DNA of 64,000 bases from Pythium myriotylum (taxonomy: Eukaryota; Oomycota; Peronosporomycetes; Pythiales; Pythiaceae): assembly GCA_023091665.1 (NCBI GenBank), contig JALJCQ010000030.1, forward strand, positions 2,482,501 through 2,546,500, in the 5' to 3' direction. The first letter of the stretch is position 1, and each line of letters opens with the position of its first letter. Below the pieces are notes generated by a model that worked only from the letters and a program-made list of their open reading frames with translations, ran no database searches and was not told the DNA's origin. Shown piece after piece: positions 19,434 through 31,400 of the stretch. Position numbers and translations under genes: made by a program.

Positions 19434-22400
19434 ATGAATCGCCACGCGCATGGCAATGTGGACGGACTCCACGATGGCGCGCCTCCTGCGGTTTCCGACG
19501 CAGCGTTCAAGCGTTGGGGGTATGGTGAGGAGTCTCACGAACTCAGGCCCGTTCGGTATTCGCCCAAAAAGAGCCCCGTGCGGATTGCTCGACTGAAGAT
19601 GCTCCAATCTTCTATCAATACGCGAAATTGTGATATCCAAGACCGCAGCAATGATACCACACGCCCCGCTGGTAGGCGCCTCGAGAAAATGGACTCCCAC
19701 GGCGCTCTAGTAGAAGCCCAAGAGGATATGATCGAGATCATGGGTCCCTTCGGAGGCCTTACTGGCGCCCGAGGTACCTGGGAGCACATCAACATTTGCC
19801 CGAAACTCCGCCATGGTGGAGGCTCAGAAGCTAAGATTGTGCTAGAAGACAGAGGGTATTATCGTCTTAGTGACCGGATCGGTTCGGCTTACACTCCAAC
19901 CGCTCGCACACTTACGATTGGAGAAGTCTCCAACTTCACACGAAAAGACACTCGCTCGTCGGCCAATCACACCAACAATTCCCCGGCTCGGTCCCCCACG
20001 AAAAGCAAAATGGCGGTGCCTCCGTCATTAGATCGCGCGAGCCCTCCGAAGGCCGTTGACGAGGAGCGTGAGAGAGGAATCTTGAGTTCTAGCAGCAAAG
20101 ACAGCTTATCCGACTACCAGGATCTTCCAGTGTTTGTTGATGCATCACGGGCATATACACGGCATGTCGACAACAGCCACGGAGTGTTTCGTGCTCCCTC
20201 CCCCATAAGATCAATGGTTAAGCAGAGTCGATTGAAGTACACCTTGGAAGTTGAAAACCATCAGCCACCCAAATCCCCATCTACCGCACAACAACGGACA
20301 AATGTGCAACTTAATCCACTGTATCCGTCCCCGCGCATGTTTGAACTCGAGAAGAAACGGTATTTAAACACAATGGAAGCATATTGGCGCCAGGTCGATC
20401 AGTACGCCACAGTTGCTCGCGGCACCCCGATGGATGTCGATCGTCCCCCTCGAATTCTCCGCCGACTTCAGGTTCCTCCACCGACTGGATTGGATGGCGA
20501 AGGAACCCAAGCGTTTGATGAGCGATGTGAAAGTTTGATAGCGGAAACATTCCAGGAGGTGTACGCCGACTACTACGAGACCGTCGCTCGTTCGATGCTC
20601 GCGTACGATCTCATGGATGACGGGACCTGTCAGCGGATGCAGATCTATCGTCCCTTCCTGAAGGCTGAGCAGAAGTGGTGGGTAGACGAGTATTACCAGT
20701 CTCACAACTGGCGTGTACTTCGCTTGACTGACATCGATAGCGCACGGATCGCGCGAACGCATTTCTTGGTGGAGCAGACACTCTTCTCAGTGAATCCCGT
20801 AGTTTTCGCACTTCAGGAGCAGTGGTTACTAGAGGCTCCGCCGGCAGAGTGGGACCTCACACCAAGTGACGTTGGTGGAAGCGCTACTTCCTTCTCCCGG
20901 GTACTATTTGTTGACGTCATGAGTCCATCTTTTCGAGCTGCGTTGCCTCGCACAGTGCCGCACTTTGTGGACGTAATCTCACGTCGCGCCGATTTGGTTA
21001 AAGATTGCCTCAAAATATGTTGGGTTGCAGCTGCAGCCAGGCGTGTTAACGAGTGCATACAAAGCTTCCGACTTCCTATTCCTGGTTCGACTGGTTCTGT
21101 TAAACCAACAGATGATGTCACCACAACACAGTCCCCGAGAAAAGGTGGATCTCGAGTGACGCCAAGTCCAGAGAAAATTTTGCACGACCGATTAGCGTTA
21201 GAGGGGCTCCTTCCAACCAGCGTATCGCGGGCGGCTGCACAGGGTGATCTTATGGCGAAGGCTTTGGCAAGGGCTGCGGATGATCCCGAAGCAGCCAAGT
21301 ACCGAGGTTTTATTGGTGTCCTTAATGCTGCAGCAGTGCTGATGGCTAGGAATCTGCGCGAGTCGGTCGAGCTTTCCGTCAAGGAGTTTGTGCAGTTTTT
21401 TCAACAATTTTCTTCCCCCCACTATTATGGTGAAGCTGCGCTTCTGCTCTCCGTCGACTGCATAGTTGGAAGCATTGCTACAACGTCAGGAGGTGATGCG
21501 CGATCCACCTCGTCAGCGGCCTCTCGAGCAGCAACATCCATTGCTGGATCGGTCCAAGAGGCGTTCTTTATTGATCCCCCACATCATGTACTCAAGGACC
21601 GTGTCACGAGCTGTGTGAACATGATCGTCGAGGCTGCACAGAACTTTCCCCGCATAGATTCTCAGACCAAGCTGCCGGCAAAATTCCGCAATGTTGCCGC
21701 CCTTGGACCAAGCACAATGACACTGGACGAGGAATTTGTGCGCAGTGCAAAACTTGCTCTGTCCGAAGTGGTATCGGAACAATTCTATGACCCAGAGAAA
21801 GTACTTCAGCGCTTCCAACCGTTCGTTTTTCTCATGAATGGTGTCTACGATGCGAAAGTGTCAACTCTACTCCAGACTATTCGGGAGCCTCCTGGGAAGT
21901 CTACTGGAGACATCCTTGCAACACTTCGTGAAGAGCTTGCTGCCCTCAAGACCATCGAAGATCGAGTAGGAACTGACATCCACGACAGGTACAGCTTCAA
22001 ATTGTTTGCGGTGTCGTGTGTGGACGTGAAAGTAAAACTGCTAGCAAAGTTGAAAGCACTTGCAACAAGAATCCTAACTAAGATCTCGCTGGATAACATC
22101 GACCAGATGACTGCAATGGCTGCAGAATATGAATCTGTGGGGCAAAAGTTGATCGCCGAACCGTTAGATTCGTTTGAACTCAAGGCGCTGGACGCATTCT
22201 ACCTCGTGAGCCTGCAGACGATAGAACGACTGAACCACAGCCTCTATGATGATGTCTGCGCCCGCGTCCAGTTTCTAAAGGAGCACGACTTCGTGATGAC
22301 GCGAGATGACGTCCAGCTCTTCTTCAATACGTTCCGTTGGCCAGAGAACATTAAAGGCTTTCAACGGAAGAGCATTGAGTTGCAGACCAAGCGCCAACAC

Positions 22401-25400
22401 GAACTCGAGCTTATTGTAGAAGGTCGCCAGGAACAGCTTGTCGGTCAATTCACAACATTGCAGAGGCGGATAGAAAAGATGCGCGATTACGCGAACCTCA
22501 ACGATCCAGCTAGTATTCTAAAGCGCATTGAGGCCGTGCGAAAGCTTCTTGAAGAGTCGGAGACGGAGGCAGAGGCTATCAAGGAGCAAGAAACCGTGCT
22601 GGGAATGGCAGTAACGAACAACCAGACGGCGTTGGTGGAGATTCAGGACATGCTGAGCCCGATAGAGAAGCTATGGATGACGATTGCCCAGACCATGGAT
22701 AAAGTCACCTTCAGTCGGGAGGCTCCACTCGCGTCTGTCAACGGCGAAGACATGGAGCGTGACTGTGATCAGTTCCGTCGAACGATCGTCAAGATCATCA
22801 AAGAGTGCGAGAAGAATACGGACGTGTACGCTGTTGCTATAACAATGGCCCAAGAGGTTAAGAAGACGTTGGATGAGATGCTTGACTCGTTCATTCCTCT
22901 CATGAACTTGGTTTGCAACCCGGGTATCCGTGCACGGCACTGGGAAGAGATCGAGCGCATTACGGGGATTGAAGTTCAGCTCCCGGAAGGTAGCGAGACT
23001 AACATGAACCAGTTGATTGTGCTTGGCCTACACCGGTTCACGAATCAAATCGAGGAGACGTGCGTAAGTGCGTCCAAAGAGTACTCGCTTGAAAAAGCTC
23101 TGGACAAGATGGAGACAGAGTGGATTGGAATCAAGTTCGGCACAAAAGAGTATCGGACGACGGGCACCTCTATTCTGTGCGCGACAGATGAAATCCAACA
23201 GATCATTGATGACCAGATTGTCAAGACGCAGTCAATGCGCGGAAGTCGATACAACAAACCGTACTTGGAACGGATTCTTCGGTGGGAAAAGTTGCTGATC
23301 ACAATTCAGGACATTATGGACAATTGGATCAAAGTTCAGGCGACGTGGCTTTACTTGGAACCAATTTTTAGTTCAGAAGATATCATGCGTCAAATGCCGA
23401 CGGAAGGTGCGCTGTTCCGCAAGGTCGATGCAAACTGGAGGCGAAACATGCAGGAGACGAATGCTCAGCCATTGGTTCTCAAAGTTGCGGAGCGAGAAGA
23501 CTTGTTGCCTGGCCTACAACAGTCGAACCAGGACCTCGAGACGATCCAAAAAGGATTGAACGATTATTTGGAAACCAAGCGGCTATACTTCCCTCGATTC
23601 TTTTTCCTGTCAAACGATGAGCTGCTGGAGATCTTATCCGAAACGAAAGATCCCCTACGTGTCCAACCACACCTCAAGAAGGCATTTGACGGGATCTCAA
23701 GTTTGGAATTCCAAGAGAATCTTGACATTACCGGGATGTTGAGCCCAGAGAACGAAAAGGTACCCTTCCCGTACGAAAAGATTGCGCAGTCCCTGATCAA
23801 TCCCAACAATTCGGGTGGGAACGTTGAGGTGTGGCTCGAGGAGGTTGAGATGGCTATGCGCAAGAGTGTTGCATACCACGTGGACGAATCGATTGTGGAC
23901 TACCCAACTAAAGACCGTCTCCAGTGGGTCCAGCAGTGGCCTGGTCAGGTTGTGCTCGCCGTGAACCAGACAATGTGGACCCAACAGACTGAGAAAGCAC
24001 TGAGCGGTGAGGTCAATCGCCTCGGAGCAGTGAATGACCACCTCCAGGTACTACGATCCGAGCTCACGCGCACAGTCGAACTTGTACGAGGTGAGCTCCC
24101 CAAGCTTATCCGTATCACGCTCGGCGCACTCGTAGTCATGGATGTTCACAATCGAGACACAATCGCCGAGCTTGTGAACCTCAAGATCGCCGACAAGAAC
24201 GATTTCGACTGGCTCGCACAGTTGCGGTACTACTGGATCCGAGGTGGAGTATCCGCGACAACAGGGAAGCCTGCGTCACTTGAGTGCCGCATGATCAACA
24301 CAATGGCGTTGTATGCATTCGAATACCTGGGGAATAGTATGAGATTGGTGATCACACCGTTGACAGATCGATGCTACCGCACCCTGACAGGGGCAATTCA
24401 CTTGAACCTTGGGGGAGCCCCGGAAGGTCCAGCCGGCACAGGCAAAACTGAGACCACAAAAGATCTCGCAAAGGCCATCGCGATCCAATGTGTTGTCACG
24501 AATTGCTCTGATGGACTCGACTATCTAGCCATGGGTAAGTTCTTCAAGGGTCTTGCCAGTTCTGGTGCCTGGGCATGCTTCGATGAGTTTAATCGCATCC
24601 AACTCGAGGTCCTCTCAGTCATTGCACAGCAGATTCTATGTATCCAATTAGCTAAGGCCCAGAAACTTGACTCTTTCGTGTTTGAAGGCACAGAACTCCG
24701 CTTGAATCCGACTTGCTGCCCATTCATTACCATGAACCCGGGATACGCTGGTCGTGCGGAACTCCCGGATAACCTGAAGGTGTTGTTCCGCACAGTGGCA
24801 ATGATGGTTCCTGATTACGCCATGATCGCTGAGATCATGCTGTACTCCTATGGGTACACAGAAGCCAGCTCGCTATCGAAGAAGATCACAACTACATACA
24901 CCCTGTGTTCAGAGCAGCTCTCGTCCCAGTCGCATTACGATTACGGGATGCGCGCCGTCATGGCCGTGCTCCGCGCTGCGGGTAACCTTAAACGTGCAGA
25001 GGGTCATCTACGTGAAGACACACTCGTGTTACGTTCTATCATCGACGTGAATCTGCCGAAATTCTTGTCGCCTGACGTTCCACTTTTCAACGGAATCGTC
25101 TCCGACTTGTTCCCAGGCGTGATCATCGACCCCCCAGACCGCCGTGACATGCTTCGCGCCATCGATAATGTTTGCAAGCGCCTGAACCTGCAGGCTGTGC
25201 CGAACTTTGTTGAGAAAGTAATCCAGATTTACGATATGATGATTGTGCGCCACGGGTATATGATCGTGGGAATGCCGTTTTCAGGCAAGACAAGCTCGTG
25301 GCGGGTACTAGCAGAGGTTCTTGCCCAGCTCCATATCGAGTTTCCAGACGATCCTCGCTGGACCGAGGTAAACATTGCCGTGATAAATCCCAAATCAGTG

Positions 25401-28400
25401 ACCATGGGGCAGCTCTACGGACAGTTCGACGCTGTCTCCCACGAATGGCGTGACGGAGTCCTCGCCATCAATTTTCGGAACCTCGCAAACGCGCGCACAC
25501 CAGCTCGGAAGTGGCTCATGTTCGATGGGCCAGTGGACGCTGTGTGGATTGAGAACATGAACACGGTGCTAGATGACAACAAGAAGCTTTGCCTTATGAG
25601 CGGCGAGATCATTGCCATGTCCAATGTCATGAGCATGAAGTTCGAGCCTATGGATCTCTTGGTCGCGTCCCCAGCTACTGTCTCTCGCTGCGGAATGATC
25701 TACATGGAGCCAGAGCAGCTTGGGTGGGTTCCGCTGTTGAACTCGTGGCTTGACTCAATAACGGTAGATGTCGATGCCCCGTTGGTGGTCACATCAGAGA
25801 TGGCTGGGCCTGTCGAGATCAACCTCGAACAGCGACAGCTTCTCACGTTCCTGTTCTCGTGGCTCGTGGAGCCGTGTATTGCTTTCGTACGTAAAGAGTT
25901 AGTCGAGATGTCTCCCACGGTAGACTCAAACCTCGTGCGGTCGCTCATTAATATCCTTGAAGCGTTGCTGTGCCGGCTGCCCAAAGACCCGACGACCAAG
26001 AAGAAGCCTGCGATCGAAAGCGCGTTCATTTTCGCGCTCATATGGAGCATTGGCGAGAGTGTAAACGCCGACGGTCGCTTACGGTTCTGCGAGTTTCTCC
26101 GAGCAGTGCTCGAAAACATTCAGACGCTTGAAACCAAGTTCGTCAACGTGAGTCGGGCGCTGCAAGTTCGAAAATGGACCAAGCCACAAGCCTTCGATGG
26201 TAACAACAGCTACACGTTTGCGTCGCCGCTTCCCACTAAGGGGCTTTTTCATGACTATTACTACAATATCGTGGAGAACAAGTGGCAGAAGTGGGAAGAG
26301 CTTTTACCAGACTATGTAATTATACCAGGAACTCCGTTCAACCAGATGGTAGTGCCCACGATTTTCACGGCTCAACTCCAGTGTCTCGTACAGCTCCTCG
26401 TCCTCAATAAACGCAAGGTTCTTGTGTGTGGCCCAACTGGAACGGGTAAGTCGTGCTACATGGACTCGATCCTGAATGAGTCACTTCCCCAGGACAAGTA
26501 TTCGGTTGTCATGCTAGCATTCTCAGCCAAAACTTCGGCCAATATGACACAGAACATCATTGACGGCAAACTAGACAAGAGACGAAAAGGTGTCTTCGGT
26601 CCTCCGATGGGCAAAGACGCGCTTGTGTTTGTCGATGACTTAAACATGCCACTCGTTGAGACCTACGGTGCACAACCACCGATAGAACTTGTACGACAGC
26701 TCATTGACTCTGATGGATACTACGATCTCAAGGACATGTCATGGCGGAAAATTGTCGATACAATCGTGTTGGCGGCCATGGGGCCGCCTGGTGGTGGACG
26801 TAATCATGTCACGCCACGGCTTCTGCGTCACTTCAACTTGCTGTGTTTCTCGGAGTTTGATGATGGCACACTCACGCGAATCTTTACCACGATCCTCTCC
26901 AGTTACTTCAACTCCAACCCGTTCCTTCCAGAAGTCAAGCGATTAGCTGATGCAGTGGTTTCGGCGACATTGGAAACATACCAACTTGCGATGAAGTCGC
27001 TATTACCAACACCAAAGAAGTCACACTACACGTTCAACCTGCGTGATTTTTCGCGTATCGTCCAAGGGATAATGCTGGTTTCAGCAAGCGAGACGTTCAC
27101 CGCCAATTCCCTTGTGAAACTGTGGGTGCACGAATCACTCCGGGTGATTGGAGACCGCTTGGTGGATGACGATGACAGAGAATGGTTCAACGATATTCAG
27201 CGCAAAATGACGATCAAACACTTCGCCACCAACTTCGATAAGGTATTCGCTTCTCTTAAACGCGGACGAGACGGGCCAGTACAGGCGCGGGATATGCGTA
27301 ATCTGTTTTTCGGCGACTACATGGACCCGGATGCATCTCCAAGGCTCTACAAGGAAGTTGATGTACGTCTGGAAGGCGATTTTGACGGAATACAACAACT
27401 CATAGCATGCCTCGACGGGTATCTCACCGAGTATAATGGGATCAGCCGCAAGCCGATGAACCTTGTCATGTTCCTGTTTGCGATCGAGCATCTTTCACGC
27501 ATTGTTCGCGTGCTCAACATGCCTGGTGGAAATGCTCTGCTTGTAGGCGTCGGAGGAAGTGGTCGGCAATCTCTCACTCGACTTGCAACTTTCATTGTGG
27601 ACTTCGAAATCAAGCAAATCGAGATATCGAAGAACTATACAATGAACGAATGGCGCGAAGACATGAAGGAGGTTTTACGGCTTGCTGGTACGGGAGCAAG
27701 GCCGCTGGTGTTTTTGTTCAGTGACACTCAGATAAAGTACGATGGCTTCGTCGAAGATATCAACAACATGCTCAATTCCGGCGAGATACCAAACCTTTTT
27801 CCGTATGACGAGCGTGTTGGAATCTGCGAGGCCGTGCGTCCACATGCCAAGGAGAAACTGGGCAAATCAGTGGGTGACAACATGACTCCAACGCAGCTCT
27901 ACGCGTTTTTCCTCCAACGTGTCCGGTCAAACCTTCACATTGTCCTGGCCTGCTCACCCATCGGAGATGCTTTTCGTGATCGCCTCCGCAAGTTCCCTTC
28001 GCTCATCAACTGCTGCACGATTGATTGGTTCACAGCGTGGCCATCAGATGCTCTGGTGGCCGTGGCAGAGAAATTCCTTGCAGACGTTGAGATGGATTCA
28101 CCCGCTATCCGGAAAGCCATCGTTGACACTTGCCAGTATTTCCATGTAAGTGTAATGGAGCACTCTGAACGATTTCTCAAGCAGCTACGGCGCCAAAACT
28201 ATGTCACTCCAACTTCCTACCTCGAGCTCATTGTTGCGTTTAAGAGTTTCCTTGCAAGGCGGCGAGACGCTGTTCGCGGTGCCCGCAACCGCTATATTGT
28301 AGGACTGGATAAACTGCAGTTCGCGGAGCAAAACGTGTCTGTCATGCGTGTGGAGCTGGAGAATTTGCAACCAGTGCTTGACCAATCGAAGAAGGATACA

Positions 28401-31400
28401 GATATTCTTATGGAGGAGATTCAGTCAAAGCTTCCGGCGGTCGAGAAAACGCGAACAGAAGTCCAGGCGGATGTCGCGGTGGCTGATGCCTCCAAAGCTG
28501 TGTGTGAACAGCAGAAAGCAAGTGTCGAGGCTGATCTAGCAGAAGCTGTACCTGCGCTGGAGGAGGCATTGAAGGCGCTGGATACTATCAAGCCGTCCGA
28601 AATAAACGAAGTGAAGGCGATGGCGAACCCTCCTGCTGGAGTCAAGCTCGTCTGTGAGGGTGTCTGTGTCATGCTGGGGATCAAACCAGCCAGAATACCG
28701 GACCCGAACGATCCATCCAAGCGCATCATGGACTACTGGGGCCCGTCGCAGAAGATGTTGAGCGATCCTGCATTTATCATGACTTTGAAGAAATTCGACA
28801 AAGACAATATCGATCCCAAAATCATGAAGATAGTTGTCTCCACATATATTGCTAACGAAAATTTTAGTCCAGAAAAGGCTGAGAAAGCCTCTAAGGCTGC
28901 CGCAGGTCTCTGCAAGTGGGTCCATGCGATGGCTCTTTATGACAACGTGTCGAAGGTCGTGGCGCCGAAGCGTGAAGCTCTTCGCGTCGCTGAGCAGGCA
29001 CTTGAAGAGACAATGGCGAGTCTCAACGAGAAGCTCGCTAAGCTCAAGGAGGTTGAAGATGGTCTTGCTGAACTCCAGCGCCAGTTTGATGCAGCGACGA
29101 AGCAGAAACAAAACCTCGAGTTCCAGGTCGATCTTACTGGAAAGAAGCTCGTCCGGGCGTCAACACTCATCGAAAGCCTCGGAGGCGAGAAGACGCGTTG
29201 GACTGAGTTCGCTGCAGATCTTGCTGTACAGTACAGTAGACTCACAGGTGATGTGCTCATTGCGGTCGGCGTTGTAGCCTACCTCGGACCCTTCACATCC
29301 GTTTTTCGTCAAGAAGGCGTGAATGATTGGGTTCAACGCTGCAAGAAGCTTGGAATCCCATGCAGCGACTCACCGTCGCTAAACGGCACTCTTGGAGATC
29401 CCGTGCAGGTGCGAAAATGGAACATCGATGGGCTGCCCACCGATGCGTTTTCGGTTGATAATGGTATCGTCGTGTTCAACTCGCGGCGGTGGCCTCTGAT
29501 GATCGATCCGCAAGGTCAAGCGAACAAGTGGATCCGGAATATGGAGGCACAGAATGAGCTCGTCGTGATCAAACTTACGGATAGCGATTACATGCGGACA
29601 CTCGAAAATGCTGTCCAGTTTGGCACACCAGTACTTCTGGAAAATATTGGTGAAGAATTGGATCCATCACTCGAACCCTTGCTCCTCAAGCAAACATTCA
29701 AGCAAGGCGGCGTGACATGTATTCGCTTGGGTGACTCGACTGTCGAATATTCGGAGAACTTCCGCTTCTACGTCACGACCAAGTTCCGCAATCCCCACTA
29801 TTTACCAGAGGTTTCGGTGAAAGTCACGCTGCTCAACTTCATGATCACTCCACGCGGCCTTGAGGATCAGCTACTGGGAATCGTTGTGGCCCAAGAACGT
29901 CCAGATCTCGAGGAGCAGAAAAACAAATTGATCGTCCAGAACGCCAAGAACAAGGCTCTGCTCAAAGAGATCGAGGACAAGATTCTGCACATTTTATCAT
30001 CATCCGAAGGGAACATCTTAGAAGATGAGAATGCCATCACGACCATGAACCAAAGTAAGAACGTGGCCGACGACATCAAGAAAGAACAATTAATCGCGGA
30101 GAAAACTGAGAAAGAGATTGACACTGTGCGCCAAGGGTATCAGCCTGTGGCATACTCAAGCCAAGTGCTGTTCTTCTGTATCGACCAGCTAGCCAACATC
30201 GAGCCAGTTTACCAGTACTCATTGTCGTGGTTTATAAACTTGTTTATCCTGAGTATCCAACAGAGCGACAGGTCTCCTGACATCACGAGGCGTCTCAGAA
30301 ATCTTGACGAACACTTTACTTACTCGCTCTACCGCAACATCTGCCGATCGCTTTTGGAGAAAGACAAACTGATGTTTTCCTTTTTGCTCTGCATTTCCAT
30401 CAAGCAAGGCAAGGACGAAATTGACTCAGCGGAGTGGTACTTTTTGCTCACCGGTGGTGTCGCGCTGTCGGACCCGCCACCAAATCCAGCCAAACTTTGG
30501 CTCAGTGATAAACAGTGGGCCGAGTTCTCACGGCTGAGCGCTCTACCAGCATTCCAAGGAATCGTCGAAGAATTTCTCAATCACTCCGACCAGTGGAAAG
30601 CCGTGTACGACAGTCCGACGGGACACACTCTTCCTTTCCCGGGACTAATGGGATCCGTCAGCCCCTTCCGGCGACTGCTCGGATTGCGCTGTATCCGTCC
30701 AGACTTGCTCGTAGTTGGTGTTCAGTTGTTCCTTGTCCAAGAAATGGGTGAGAAGTTTGTCAAGCCGCCGCCGTTTGATCTCGCGCTCTCATACGCCGAT
30801 AGTAGCGTGTTCTCACCTCTTGTTTTCATCCTTTCACCGGGGTCAGATCCTATGGGTGCAGTCCTTAAATTCGCTGACTCATTGCGACAAAAGTGCGAGA
30901 CGATATCCTTGGGCCAGGGACAAGGTCCAATCGCTGAACGCATGATCGTGCGTGCGAGAGAGGCCGGAACCTGGGTCGTTTTACAGAATTGCCACTTGGC
31001 TCCAAGCTGGATGCCGATCATGGAGAAGATTGCAGAAGACATCAAGCTTGAGAACACCCACCGAGAGTTTCGACTGTGGTGCACGACGTATCCGTCCAAT
31101 GTGTTCCCAGCTGCCGTGCTGCAGAATGGCGTTAAGATGACGAACGAACCACCCCAGGGCCTTCGAGCGAATTTGTTGGGTTCGTACCTGTCAGATCCTA
31201 TCGGAGAGAGTGGTTTCCTCGAGTCAGTCTCGAACAAAGGAATGGAGTTCCGACGCTTGCTATACTCGCTATGCTTCTTCCACGCCCTCGTGCGTGAGCG
31301 TCGGCAGTTTGGCCCACTTGGTTGGAACATCCAGTACGAGTTCAATGAGTCAGATCTCAGCATTAGCATCCGACAACTTGCCATGTTTGTTGAAGAAAAT